Origin: an uncultured Lachnospiraceae bacterium
GTDB taxonomy: Bacteria; Bacillota; Clostridia; Lachnospirales; Lachnospiraceae
NCBI GenBank assembly: GCA_946566685.1
Contig: CAMNXA010000015.1
Span: forward strand, 1-64,000
DNA length: 64,000 nt
Reading direction: 5' to 3'
A program made the translations under genes and the position numbers. The notes beneath the pieces are model-generated. The model was not told the origin of the DNA, made no database searches, and worked only from the letters and a program-made list of their open reading frames with translations. Shown here piece after piece: positions 42,739-51,939 of the stretch. Each line of letters starts with the position of its first letter. Position 1 is the first letter of the stretch.

Positions 42739-43746
42739 ATGAGATCAGAACACTCCGTTCCTACTATGAAAGATGTGGCAAAAGAAGCCGGTGTTGCCCT
42801 GGGAACCGTATCCAAAGTAGTAAATGGTATCCCTGTCGGTGAATCTTACAGACTCCGTGTGGAGGATGCCATCAAGAAACTGAATTACCAGGTCAACAGT
42901 TATGCGCAGGGCTTAAAAGCAAGTAAAACCTATACCGTTGCCCTTCTGATCCCCAATACGGAAGAACCTTTTTTTGCTTCTCTTGTCTACCATATTAATC
43001 TTGCACTTTTGAAGCGCAAATACCGTATGCTGTTATGTTCTACCGATTTTGATTCTGAACAGGAACAGGAATATGTGACCATGGCACAACAGAACAAGGT
43101 GGACGGTATCATCGGACTGACCTACAATCCCAATTTACAGATTGAAGAAAATACCCCCTTTGTTGCCATCGACCGCTCCATGGGAACCAAAATTCCCTGT
43201 GTGGCCAGCGACAATTTTGCAGGCGGACAGTTAGCCGCAGAAAGATTGGCGGACCTGGGCTGTACGAATGTGGCTTTTCTTCGTACAGGTTCTGCACTGG
43301 ATAACGAACCAAACAAGCGAAAAGCTGGTTTTGAAAACGGCTGCCTGTCACGAGGACTGTCCTATGAAATGAAAATCCTAAATGACGGAGATTCCTATGA
43401 TGAATTTGAATACTTTCTTGCCGAACACATTCGTGACGGAAAGCTTTCCTTTGACGGCATTTTCTGTGTCACAGACCGATTGGCTTACCTGATCATAAAG
43501 ACACTCCGCAGGTTAAACCTGCGTGTTCCGGAAGATGTGCAGGTGATCGGATTTGACGGCATCCGTCCTTTTCAGGGAACAGATTATGTATGTTCTACCA
43601 TTGTGCAGCCTGTTCCGGAAATTGCTGAAATGTGCGTTAACCTGCTCTTGCAGGAAAATATCTCCTCCAAACCGCCCCTTGTTTGTCTGCCCGTCACCTA
43701 TGCTTACGGCGGCACTACCAGAGAGCCCGACATTTGGCAGGGTTGA
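42739..43746 (+). CDS. LacI-family regulator of the sugar operon
   Basis: The 335-residue protein has a LacI HTH (TMKDVAKEAGVALGTVSKVV, then NGIPV) and a periplasmic-binding-like effector domain (YTVALLIPNTEEPFFASLVY; VQVIGFDGIRPFQ). It is divergent from the ABC/GH32 operon and shares a 406-base control region with it. It most likely represses the operon until a fructoside or breakdown product binds. The repeats near its start suggest self-control. Confidence 0.9.
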   Translation: MRSEHSVPTMKDVAKEAGVALGTVSKVVNGIPVGESYRLRVEDAIKKLNYQVNSYAQGLKASKTYTVALLIPNTEEPFFASLVYHINLALLKRKYRMLLCSTDFDSEQEQEYVTMAQQNKVDGIIGLTYNPNLQIEENTPFVAIDRSMGTKIPCVASDNFAGGQLAAERLADLGCTNVAFLRTGSALDNEPNKRKAGFENGCLSRGLSYEMKILNDGDSYDEFEYFLAEHIRDGKLSFDGIFCVTDRLAYLIIKTLRRLNLRVPEDVQVIGFDGIRPFQGTDYVCSTIVQPVPEIAEMCVNLLLQENISSKPPLVCLPVTYAYGGTTREPDIWQG

Positions 43747-43827
43747 TTTTCTGACAACTTTATATGTTCAACGTGAGGAAATAAGTTGAACAAGCCGCTT
43801 TTACATGGAGAAACACGGAGGAATCAT

Positions 43828-44493
43828 ATGAAAAACTGGTGGTACTATCATAAATGGTATGTCATTATCGGCATCATACTGTTTCTGATTGCCTGTAATC
43901 TGATTGGGAATGCCCTGGGACTTTTTCAGAAATCTCCCGACCTGCAAATTGCATACGTGGGAAAAGCTCCTCTTTCGCCGGATACGGCTGCGGCCATACA
44001 GAAAGCCTTTACCTCACTGGCAGCTGATTATAACCATGACGGTGAGATTCTTGTCCAGATCAATCAATACGTAGACGGCCATGACAATATGGATGTAGAT
44101 ACCGCTTATTACCAATATGCCTCTGAGATAACATTAATCGGTGATATCTCAGACTGTGAGAGTTACTTCTTCCTGCTGGAGGATCCTGCTGACTTTCAGC
44201 GCAGTTATCAGCTTCTTGCTGCCGCGGACGGAAGCTGTCCGGAGCAGTCGGATTATGAAACGGCAGACAAGATTTTTCAATGGTCTGACTGCCCTGTTCT
44301 CGCGAAAATGGAACTTGGCACTTATACCGACACATCCCTTGGACAGACGACCGAAGGCAGCAACCAGGATATCCTTTCCGGGCTTTATCTTGGCAGGCGC
44401 TGTTTCTATACGGATGCTGTCACAGAGCATGCCGAGGAATGTGCCAAACTATGGGACACTTTAAAACAAGTGGTGGGAAGAAAAAATGAATGA
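43828..44493 (+). CDS. Membrane-anchored protein of unknown function
   Basis: The 221-residue protein starts MKNWWYYHKWYVIIGIILFL at ATG 43828, six bases after GGAGG. It has a single N-terminal span and an outer domain with DLQIAYVGKAPLSPDTAAAI. The WYYHKWYVI start is common in a group of Lachnospiraceae surface proteins of unknown role. It overlaps the HIT gene by 8 bases, so the two are cotranscribed. A longer frame from 43786 lacks a good site. Confidence 0.7.
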   Translation: MKNWWYYHKWYVIIGIILFLIACNLIGNALGLFQKSPDLQIAYVGKAPLSPDTAAAIQKAFTSLAADYNHDGEILVQINQYVDGHDNMDVDTAYYQYASEITLIGDISDCESYFFLLEDPADFQRSYQLLAAADGSCPEQSDYETADKIFQWSDCPVLAKMELGTYTDTSLGQTTEGSNQDILSGLYLGRRCFYTDAVTEHAEECAKLWDTLKQVVGRKNE

Positions 44494-44935
44494 TTGCTTA
44501 GTCTGCGAAAGGATCGCATTGATAAAAGAAAATAGAAATCCCTATTTTGTCCGCGAACTGAATACAGGATATGTCGTGATGGGCGACCAGCAGAGAATAA
44601 AGGGATATACTCTGTTTTTATGCAAACAACATGCCTATGAACTGCATCAGCTAGAACCACAGTACCGAGATGAATTTCTTCATGAAATGGCCATTGTAGC
44701 TGAGGCCGTATACCATGCCTTTCAACCGGATAAATTGAACTATTCCCTGCTGGGTGTCGGACGCGGCCTGCATATGCACTGGCACATACATCCCAGAAGA
44801 GCCGGCGATACGCCTGCTGCCGGCCCTGTCTGGCAGCTCGGTAAGGAATTGACGGACAAAAAGTATAATCCGACTATGGAAGAACTGGAAATATTAAAAG
44901 CGAAATTGAATGAAGAGTTAGACAAACTTTTATAG
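44486..44935 (+). CDS. HIT-family hydrolase
   Basis: The 149-residue protein begins CLVCERI with a CxxC zinc pair and has the histidine triad in GLHMHWHIHPRR (HxHxH). HIT proteins hydrolyse or transfer nucleotides such as Ap4A or AMP adducts. The triad is intact. Its pairing with the membrane-anchored gene upstream is tight, but their functional relation is not evident. Confidence 0.88.
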   Translation: MNDCLVCERIALIKENRNPYFVRELNTGYVVMGDQQRIKGYTLFLCKQHAYELHQLEPQYRDEFLHEMAIVAEAVYHAFQPDKLNYSLLGVGRGLHMHWHIHPRRAGDTPAAGPVWQLGKELTDKKYNPTMEELEILKAKLNEELDKLL

Positions 44936-44961
44936 CAAATCTTACACAAGGAGATGGAAAA

Positions 44962-45591
44962 ATGAAACGCAAACATACAAAAACTCATCTGACAACCCCA
45001 AAAATAGTTACACTGATATGTACCATAATATGCACTGCTACATTATCCGGCTGTGCGCTCATGCCTGATCTTTCAAATACCACCAACAATGCATCAGAGG
45101 AGGAATCCGGCCAGGTGAAAATCGGTTCCCATCTGACGATACAAAATACAGATGAGAGACTGACATTGTCTGAGCACATGGATGCCCTTTCAGCCGATGG
45201 CCTCTATTATGCTTCATGGGTTGCCGGAGAATCCACCCCCTATGAAAACAGTGATGGAGAATCTGTATCTTTATACGATGCACAGCTTTATGTTCTGGCG
45301 GGAGAATTTAAGACCGCCGAAGCCGCCCAGGAAAATATGAATAACTGGCTTGCCGCCGGAAAGTCCAATTATGATGTAATAGGGGAGGAGAATATTGACT
45401 GTAATGGTCAATCATATTCCCTGATCACCTATCAGTTTACTAATAGCGAAAATCCTTACGACCACGGCGTATCTGTATTCGGTGTATATGAAGATATGGC
45501 CGTCTGTATGGAACTGACATGCGTGAAAGGTTATGATGAAGACTTACGGCAGATGCTGACTGATTTTCTGGAAAACTGTGACTACCACTAA
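44962..45591 (+). CDS. Putative lipoprotein
   Basis: The 209-residue protein has a lipoprotein signal ending TATLSGC with Cys31. An acidic, Asn-rich linker follows, then a folded domain from about residue 50 (EHMDALSADGLYYASWVAGE, later VFGVYEDMAVCMELTCV). It would sit on the outer membrane face. No known family is recognised. It is 26 bases after the HIT gene and probably in the same unit. Confidence 0.75.
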   Translation: MKRKHTKTHLTTPKIVTLICTIICTATLSGCALMPDLSNTTNNASEEESGQVKIGSHLTIQNTDERLTLSEHMDALSADGLYYASWVAGESTPYENSDGESVSLYDAQLYVLAGEFKTAEAAQENMNNWLAAGKSNYDVIGEENIDCNGQSYSLITYQFTNSENPYDHGVSVFGVYEDMAVCMELTCVKGYDEDLRQMLTDFLENCDYH

Positions 45592-45639
45592 ATAATTCCA
45601 GCTTATCAGACAGAAACAAACCGTAACCAACTATACGCT

Positions 45640-46476
45640 TTACGATGTTTCATTTTCCTGACATGCAGGACAATACACACTGCTCCTGCCACCTATGACC
45701 ATACGGCCAAGCAGATTTCCACAGACCGGACAGGCTTTTCCCGCATGACCATATACCTGTAAAAATGGCGTGTTGCGGTAATCCTGTCCTTTTGTTTTCA
45801 GATACTCTTCCGGCGTTATCTCATTCTTTGCAACAAAATAGGACAAGCGTTCCGGAATCACCCTCACAAGCCGCTCCCACTCTTCCTGCCGCAGACTGCC
45901 TGCCGGGCGTGCCGGATGAATCCTGGCAGTAAATAATATCTCATCCGAATAAATATTGCCGATACCCGCAATTATACTCTGGTCCAACAGACATTCCTTA
46001 ATCGCTTTCTTACGTTTTCCCAAACGGAGCATCAGATATTCCGCCGTCAATTCATCATCAAAAGGCTCAATCCCCAACTTTGCAATGCCGCTATATGTAT
46101 CCACTTCCCCGTTTTGAAGCAGCCAGAAACGACCGAAACGGCGCATATCCGAAAAACGCAACTGCCTGCCGTCACTCATTTCAAAAACAACATGCGTATG
46201 TTTCTCTTGCGGAAAATCAGCCGGCGTAAATAGCAGACCACCTGTCATCCGTAAATGTAAGATAACCCGGCCGCCATTTTCTAACAAAATATACAGAAAT
46301 TTCCCCCGGCGCATCATACCCGATACACGCTGACCGGTCAGTAACCTGCAAAATTCGTCCGCCCCAGGATAGGCCGTCACCTCCGGACGGTTTACTGTTA
46401 CTTTTGTAATCGTAAGTCCTTTGAGCTGCGGTTTCAGTACTTTTTTGATCGTTTCTACTTCTGGTAATTCTGGCAT
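45640..46476 (-). CDS. mutM: Formamidopyrimidine-DNA glycosylase (MutM/Fpg)
   Basis: The 278-residue enzyme removes 8-oxoguanine and other oxidised purines and cuts the strand. It starts MPELPEVETI, so Pro2 becomes the catalytic N-terminal proline. It has RRGKFLYILL with the conserved Lys, DQSIIAGIGNIYSDEILF, and a C-terminal zinc finger (CPVC ... CPAC). ATG 46476 is required by the mechanism; a longer frame to 46542 would bury Pro2. It is followed by ogt upstream on the same strand. Confidence 0.95.
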   Translation of the reverse strand: MPELPEVETIKKVLKPQLKGLTITKVTVNRPEVTAYPGADEFCRLLTGQRVSGMMRRGKFLYILLENGGRVILHLRMTGGLLFTPADFPQEKHTHVVFEMSDGRQLRFSDMRRFGRFWLLQNGEVDTYSGIAKLGIEPFDDELTAEYLMLRLGKRKKAIKECLLDQSIIAGIGNIYSDEILFTARIHPARPAGSLRQEEWERLVRVIPERLSYFVAKNEITPEEYLKTKGQDYRNTPFLQVYGHAGKACPVCGNLLGRMVIGGRSSVYCPACQENETS

Positions 46477-46505
46477 AATTCCATTCCTCTTTCTGTATTT
46501 TTCTC

Positions 46506-47015
46506 TTAAGTCAAAGACCCAGCCGCAAGCAACTCTAAGCAAAGAAGATACTTCTTCTTATCCACGCCTCCCGCATATCCTGTCAGACTGCCATCGGAAC
46601 CTACAACCCGGTGGCAGGGTACAATAATAGAAATCGGATTATGTCCTACCGCACCGCCTACTGCCTGGGCAGACATATGAGCAAGGCCTTTTTCCCCGGC
46701 AATCTTTCTGGCCAATTCCCCATATGTTGTTGTCTGTCCGTAAGGAATCTGCTGCAATAATTTCCAGACACTGACTTGAAACGGCGTACCTGGCAGATGG
46801 ACGGGCGGCATAAAATCCGGTTTCTGTCCGGCAAAATAAATATCCAGCCACTTCCCTGCAATCTCAAATACTGGCAAGTCTTTTTCTTCATGTACCGGGT
46901 CAAGATTATGGGCAAAATATTTCTGCCCATAAAACCATAGTCCCGTCAGACCAATCTCATCAGCGGCCAGCAGTATATTCCCTAGAGGTGATTTATAAGT
47001 AGATATGTATTGCAT
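46506..47015 (-). CDS. ogt: Methylated-DNA-protein-cysteine methyltransferase
   Basis: The 169-residue suicide enzyme transfers methyl groups from O6-methylguanine to its active Cys in IIVPCHRVVG. SVWKLLQQIPYGQTTTYGEL is the DNA-binding helix region. The start is taken as Met 47015 (MQYISTYKSPLGNILLA), matching the family; an earlier Met is possible. It is encoded just upstream of mutM, making a small DNA repair pair. Confidence 0.93.
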   Translation of the reverse strand: MQYISTYKSPLGNILLAADEIGLTGLWFYGQKYFAHNLDPVHEEKDLPVFEIAGKWLDIYFAGQKPDFMPPVHLPGTPFQVSVWKLLQQIPYGQTTTYGELARKIAGEKGLAHMSAQAVGGAVGHNPISIIVPCHRVVGSDGSLTGYAGGVDKKKYLLCLELLAAGSLT

Positions 47016-47178
47016 CTGATTCCCTTGCTCCTTTTTCTTCATAAAAAAGTATAACATGTCCCTTATGGAACCACAACGTTACGCGAGGATATGATTTATT
47101 TTTACCGATTAATTATCCCCTTTTCCCATATCCTTATTGCACTGGAACAAAAATTTATCGAATATCAATAAATTTTTG

Positions 47179-47207
47179 TTGACATTCATTTTAACACGTG
47201 TTATTTT
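47179..47207 (+). promoter_or_regulatory. Promoter with palindromic operator for the DUF2975 cassette
   Basis: TTGACA and TATTTT are separated by 17 bases. The spacer end holds the perfect 12-bp palindrome TAACACGTGTTA (47192-47203), overlapping the -10. The YozG-like regulator in the cassette is the obvious candidate to bind it. Confidence 0.55.
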
Positions 47208-47305
47208 AAAATTACAAAAAAGTAAAAATCATGTGATACCTGTTCAAAATCCAGAAATCATGAATGGGTCATAGAAACAGCAATCACAGAAAGGACGCCT
47301 GTCAT

Positions 47306-47752
47306 ATGAAAGACAAACTGACCATTTTCACCAAATACTTACTGGATCTTATGTTTTACGCCGGAATCATAGTAATCGCCACGCTCCCGCTAAGCATTAA
47401 ATTTTATGGCCGCTACAATAAATATTTTGCAGAAAATTACTATTCACTCTGCGTCATCCTTTTTCTATCCGGTATCTTTGCCGTACTGATTTTACAACAG
47501 CTTCGGAAAATGTTCCGTTCGGTTTTAAATGACGACTGCTTTATCCGGGAAAACGTGATAAGTCTTGAAAAGATGAGCATTTACAGTTTTTTCATCGCCG
47601 TGATCACAGCATGCCGCCTGTTTATCTATCTTACTCCGGCAGTATTTATTGTTATTCTGGTCTTTGTGATCGCCGGACTTTTCAGCAAGGTGTTGGCTCA
47701 GGTTTTTGATAAGGCTGTCACTTACAAACTGGAAAACGATCTGACCATCTAA
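47306..47752 (+). CDS. DUF2975 membrane protein
   Basis: The 148-residue protein has four predicted spans (LMFYAGIIVIATLPL; YSLCVILFLSGIFAVLIL; YSFFIAVITACRLFIYL; VFIVILVFVIAGLF) and the DDCFIRENVISLEKMS segment of DUF2975. It starts at ATG 47306 after GAAAGGA. DUF2975 genes are typically followed by a YozG-type HTH gene, as here. The molecular role is unknown. Confidence 0.82.
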   Translation: MKDKLTIFTKYLLDLMFYAGIIVIATLPLSIKFYGRYNKYFAENYYSLCVILFLSGIFAVLILQQLRKMFRSVLNDDCFIRENVISLEKMSIYSFFIAVITACRLFIYLTPAVFIVILVFVIAGLFSKVLAQVFDKAVTYKLENDLTI

Positions 47753-47796
47753 GATTTGGATGCAAATAGAATGAAGCAAAGGAGTAAAATACACAC

Positions 47797-48033
47797 ATGG
47801 CTATCATCATTAATCTGGACGTCATGATGGCAATGCGCAAGAAAGGACTGACCGAACTGGCCGGGGATATCGATATCACTCTTGCGAATCTGTCCATCCT
47901 CAAAAATAATAAAGCCAAGGCAATCCGTCTCTCCACCTTAAACGAAATCTGCAAGGCGCTAAACTGTCAGCCCGGCGATATTCTGGAATATGTGGAAGAT
48001 ACGGAAGAAGAGAGAAAGGAGTCAGAATCATGA
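47797..48033 (+). CDS. YozG-like XRE regulator
   Basis: The 78-residue protein is a short HTH of the YozG group: MAIIINLDVMMAMRKKGLTE, ITLANLSILKNNKAKAIRLS and LNEICKALNCQPGDILEY. It follows the DUF2975 gene and overlaps the next gene by 4 bases (ATGA). It probably regulates its own cassette through the palindrome at 47192. Confidence 0.87.
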   Translation: MAIIINLDVMMAMRKKGLTELAGDIDITLANLSILKNNKAKAIRLSTLNEICKALNCQPGDILEYVEDTEEERKESES

Positions 48034-49631
48034 ATCAAAGTCAAACTTACCCTTACCAACCAACAAACCAGCCCTATTCCAATCAGGGCATTCCCGCCAG
48101 GACAATGGCTGCGGCCGAAGAAAAACCTGACAACATCTACACCCAGAATATGAAAAAGCATTTTCCTTTTTTTGGAATCGGCAGTCTGCTCTATTCTCTG
48201 TTCTATGCCTTCTGCCTCTATAAAAATGCTTCCGGTATCACTTACCCTTTTTTCGTCATCGGAACCCTTTGCTATTTCTTCTTCTCTATACAAAAGTTAG
48301 GGGTTCCATACAAAAAAGACAGCGTTTTTTACATGATTAGCATTGTCCTGCTAGGCATTTCCAACTGTGTGACCAGTTCACCGCAGATACTTTCTATTAA
48401 TAAGTTCGGCATCTTTCTGCTTTCTTTTGTCCTGATATTGCATACAGTATACAATGATCAGACCTGGAACCTGCCGAAATATTGCATGGCTATCTTACAG
48501 ACTATTGGCGTTTGTTTTGAATGCCTGCTGCGTCCCTTTGGCGACATGATCTCTTATTTTGATGCCCAAAAACACCAAAAAACAGGAAAAAAGACCTATT
48601 TTCTGTCCATTTGCATCGGAGTTGTCATTGCAATTCCTCTGTTATTTCTGATGATACTGTTACTTTCCAGTGCCGATATTGTCTTTGCCAAGATGTTTGA
48701 ACAATTCTTTGAGGCCATCAATATATGGGAAATTGTACGTGTCATTATCCTTATGACTGTTGTTTTCTTCAGTTCCTATGCAATTTATGCGGCACTTGGA
48801 AGGAAAAATATAAAAGAAGAGGTGACTGATAAAAGAATTTTTGATCCTGTGATTGCTATTGTTGTGACAGCGGCACTCTCACTGCTCTATCTAATGTTCA
48901 GCGTGATACAGATTGTCTATCTTTTCATTGGCAATATGCAGCTTCCGGATGGATACACTTACGCAAGTTACGCAAGAGAGGGTTTTTTTCAGCTGCTCGC
49001 CGTCTGTATAATGAACCTGCTGCTGGTTTTAATCTGTCTGTATCTGTTCCGAGATAATGTGGCATTAAAAATCATTCTTACCATCATCAGTGGATGCACC
49101 TACATTATGATCCTTTCAAGCGCTCTGCGAATGATCATGTATATTGACAGATACCACCTGACTTTTAGAAGAATACAAGTACTATGGACACTGGCCGTTA
49201 TTTTCCTATTGATGACTGGCGTTACAATTTTTATTTATCATAAAAAATTTCCGCTTTTTTCTTACGGCATGGCTGTGGTAACAGTATTTTATATCGCATT
49301 ATCCTTCTCCCATCCGGATTACTGGATTGCGCGATATAATTTGACTCATGAAGAATACACAGAAAGCGGAAGAGAATACCTGATCAGTCTCTCAACTGAT
49401 GCGGCGCCGGCTATTTTAAACCCTGATATCAATCCTGATATCAAATCTATCAAAGATATGCGTAAAAATAATTTACTCAGCGAAACTTTTGATTATTCGG
49501 AATACAAAGATAATTACATCCTATTCTGGACAAATGATTATTACGACAAGATAAAATACATTTCCAGAGGCATGCACCTGAGAAACTTTAACTTTTCTGT
49601 TCATAAAGCCAAAAGTTATCTGATCGATTAA
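48030..49631 (+). CDS. DUF4153/DUF4173 multi-span membrane protein
   Basis: The 533-residue protein has a soluble Gln/Asn/Tyr/Pro-rich start of about 45 residues, then about ten predicted spans (residues 50-430), and a C-terminal soluble part (WIARYNLTHEEYTESGREYL). This layout fits the DUF4153/DUF4173 family seen beside DUF2975/YozG. It may sense or respond to membrane conditions; no activity is known. It ends convergent with, and 4 bases into, the MATE gene. Confidence 0.82.
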   Translation: MNQSQTYPYQPTNQPYSNQGIPARTMAAAEEKPDNIYTQNMKKHFPFFGIGSLLYSLFYAFCLYKNASGITYPFFVIGTLCYFFFSIQKLGVPYKKDSVFYMISIVLLGISNCVTSSPQILSINKFGIFLLSFVLILHTVYNDQTWNLPKYCMAILQTIGVCFECLLRPFGDMISYFDAQKHQKTGKKTYFLSICIGVVIAIPLLFLMILLLSSADIVFAKMFEQFFEAINIWEIVRVIILMTVVFFSSYAIYAALGRKNIKEEVTDKRIFDPVIAIVVTAALSLLYLMFSVIQIVYLFIGNMQLPDGYTYASYAREGFFQLLAVCIMNLLLVLICLYLFRDNVALKIILTIISGCTYIMILSSALRMIMYIDRYHLTFRRIQVLWTLAVIFLLMTGVTIFIYHKKFPLFSYGMAVVTVFYIALSFSHPDYWIARYNLTHEEYTESGREYLISLSTDAAPAILNPDINPDIKSIKDMRKNNLLSETFDYSEYKDNYILFWTNDYYDKIKYISRGMHLRNFNFSVHKAKSYLID

Positions 49632-50998
49632 CTGCATGAAGCTTGTGTATCCTCCCGCTTCATTTCTCTGATTACACTTACACCCAACGGTATGGACACT
49701 GTCAGCGCAAAGATATCCGACACGGCCTGACAGATTTCCACACCGGTAAGCCCCAGAAAATACGGAAGGATTGCAATGAGTGGCAGAAAAAAGATACCCT
49801 GCCTTGCAGAAGCTACTATGGAAGCTTTCAATCCTTTTCCAATAGATTGCAGCATCATATTGCACATGATGATCCAGGAACTTAACGGCAGTGCTACAAC
49901 AGAATATCTCAGTGCTGCCGTTCCCACCCGGATAACATCCATATCACCTTTTCTGAAAATCGTCACCAGTTGAGGCGCAAAAATAAAAACAATAACTGCA
50001 ACGCCGGTAAGACAACAGAAAGCTACCCTGATACAGAAAAAGAAAGCATCCAGCACTCTTTTATATTTTTTGGCCCCATAATTAAATCCGCATACCGGCT
50101 GAAATCCCTGTCCAAAACCAATCAAAGCAGAATTCACAAACATCATGATACGGGATACAATAGACATTCCTGCAATAGCTGCATCACCATATACACCTGC
50201 CGCATGGTTCAGACAGATAGTAGCCACACTGGCAAGTCCCTGTCGAAACAGTGACGGTATACCACCCCGTATTACTTCTTTATAAAAATGCAGGCTGGGA
50301 ATAAAATTACGAAAACTGATCTGGATATTTCCGCCCCGTCTGATCATGATAAGCAATAAAATAAAACTCAAATACTGGCTGATCGTTGTAGCCAGAGCCG
50401 CACCCGCAATTCCCATATTAAAACCGAAAATAAGAACCGGATCCAAAATAATATTAATGACTGCACCCGATACAATACCAATCATTGCATAAAACGCACT
50501 TCCCTGAAACCGCATCTGGTTATTGACCACCAAAGATGCCGTCATCGCCGGCGCTCCAATAAGAATAATTTTCAGATAGGCAACCGTATAAGGTTGAATT
50601 GTTTCTGTTGAACCCAAAGCATAGGAGAGAGGTTCAATAAAAAGCAGACAGCCCGCCATAATGATCACACCTGCTAAAAAGGATGAAAAAAATCCTACGG
50701 CAGACATTTTCTGCGCTTCCTCAAGATCGCCCGCTCCCAATTTTCTTGAAATATAATTTCCAGATCCATGACCAAACAGAAAACCTACAGCCTGAATGAT
50801 CGCCATCAACGAAAATACAACCCCCACAGCTGCTGTGGATTGCGTATTGAGTTTTCCCACAAAAAAAGTATCAACCATATTATAAAAGGAAGTTACCAAC
50901 ATACTTAAGATGGTGGGCAAAGCTAATTTGCACACCAATTTTTTTACTGGTTCTTCCAACATATAATTTCTTTTCTCTTCCGCACTCTTAAATTCCAT
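49628..50998 (-). CDS. MATE-family efflux transporter
   Basis: The 456-residue protein has twelve predicted spans and MATE features: TSFYNMVDTFFVGKLNTQST near residue 40 and VNSALIGFGQGFQPVCGFNY in the second half. MATE pumps export drugs or metabolites using sodium or proton gradients. Start ATG 50998 follows AAGGAAA. The substrate is not predictable. Confidence 0.9.
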   Translation of the reverse strand: MEFKSAEEKRNYMLEEPVKKLVCKLALPTILSMLVTSFYNMVDTFFVGKLNTQSTAAVGVVFSLMAIIQAVGFLFGHGSGNYISRKLGAGDLEEAQKMSAVGFFSSFLAGVIIMAGCLLFIEPLSYALGSTETIQPYTVAYLKIILIGAPAMTASLVVNNQMRFQGSAFYAMIGIVSGAVINIILDPVLIFGFNMGIAGAALATTISQYLSFILLLIMIRRGGNIQISFRNFIPSLHFYKEVIRGGIPSLFRQGLASVATICLNHAAGVYGDAAIAGMSIVSRIMMFVNSALIGFGQGFQPVCGFNYGAKKYKRVLDAFFFCIRVAFCCLTGVAVIVFIFAPQLVTIFRKGDMDVIRVGTAALRYSVVALPLSSWIIMCNMMLQSIGKGLKASIVASARQGIFFLPLIAILPYFLGLTGVEICQAVSDIFALTVSIPLGVSVIREMKREDTQASCS

Positions 50999-51317
50999 GG
51001 AATTTCCTTGCCTTTCCATAAGCTAATCAAACCTGCCATTCAACATAATGATCATTTATTCATTTTAGTGCTTTCAATTTTCATTTACAAGCCATGTTTC
51101 CAAAGTTTTCCTTATTATACTTATTATATTTTTATCATGAAATGAATATGTAACTTGAATTCTTCAGCTAATTAAAATAAATAGTTACATGCCTGTGGTC
51201 AGATACTCATCTCCTTTGAGAATAAAAAAGGAAAACTCTTCATATACTATTGACATTCATTATCAAATAAAGGCAATTTGTTAAAATAACGATAAAAAGA
51301 AAGATGAGGAAGACCAT
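50999..51317. other. Divergent AT-rich intergenic region
   Basis: This region separates the MATE and rubredoxin genes. On the minus strand two TATAAT-like boxes lie near 51113-51130 and could start MATE transcription. Toward the plus-strand gene a TTGACATTCATTATC stretch (51250) partly resembles a Fur box; the match is weak. No gene is seen. Confidence 0.4.
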
Positions 51318-51920
51318 ATGAATCCAAAGGCATTATTTCAAATATCCTATGGCTTGTATGTCGCAGCATCTAAATTTGACAAGAAGATGAACGGATGTAT
51401 TGTCAACACTGTGATGCAGATAACCGATAATCCCAAACAGGTGGCTGTAGCCATCAACAAAGAAAATCTGACCTGCGAGATTGTACAAAAATCCAGAATG
51501 ATTTCCCTCTCTGTCCTTTCCGAAACTGCACCTTTTTCTCTTTTTGAACATTTTGGATTTCAGAGCGGACGGAAGACAGATAAATTTATAAATTATCCTT
51601 TCGCACTAACCGGACAGGACCTGCCTTATCTGACCAGTCATACCAGCGCTTTTATTGACTGTAAGGTTACAAACACAATAGACCTGGGAACACATTTACT
51701 TTTTATTGCAACTGTAAATGACTGTGAAATTATCTCCGGTGAGAAGGCAATGACTTATTCCTTCTACCACGAATTTGTAAAACCGCAGCCTGCTGCCTCC
51801 TCCGCTAAGGGATGGCGCTGTACAGTATGCGGTTATATCTATGAAGGAGAAGAACTTCCTCCTGATTTTATCTGTCCCTGGTGTAAACATGGTGTAGAGG
51901 ATTTTGAGAAAATCATGTAA
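51318..51920 (+). CDS. High-molecular-weight rubredoxin (flavin reductase fused to rubredoxin)
   Basis: The 200-residue protein joins a flavin reductase-like split-barrel domain (residues 1-155; FQISYGLYVAASKFDKKMNG, then FINYPFALTGQDLPYL) to a short rubredoxin with Cys168, Cys171, Cys186 and Cys189 (CTVCGY ... CPWC). Such proteins pass electrons from NAD(P)H through FMN to iron and serve oxygen and NO detoxifying flavodiiron proteins in anaerobes. The rubredoxin part is short, like that of rubrerythrin. Ribosome site is AGATGAGGA. Confidence 0.88.
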   Translation: MNPKALFQISYGLYVAASKFDKKMNGCIVNTVMQITDNPKQVAVAINKENLTCEIVQKSRMISLSVLSETAPFSLFEHFGFQSGRKTDKFINYPFALTGQDLPYLTSHTSAFIDCKVTNTIDLGTHLLFIATVNDCEIISGEKAMTYSFYHEFVKPQPAASSAKGWRCTVCGYIYEGEELPPDFICPWCKHGVEDFEKIM

Positions 51921-51939
51921 TTTGAGGATTGACATAAAG

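Noticed and set aside
51250-51275. Possible Fur box before the rubredoxin gene
   Set aside because: Only one half resembles GATAATGA; the other half does not match well enough to call.
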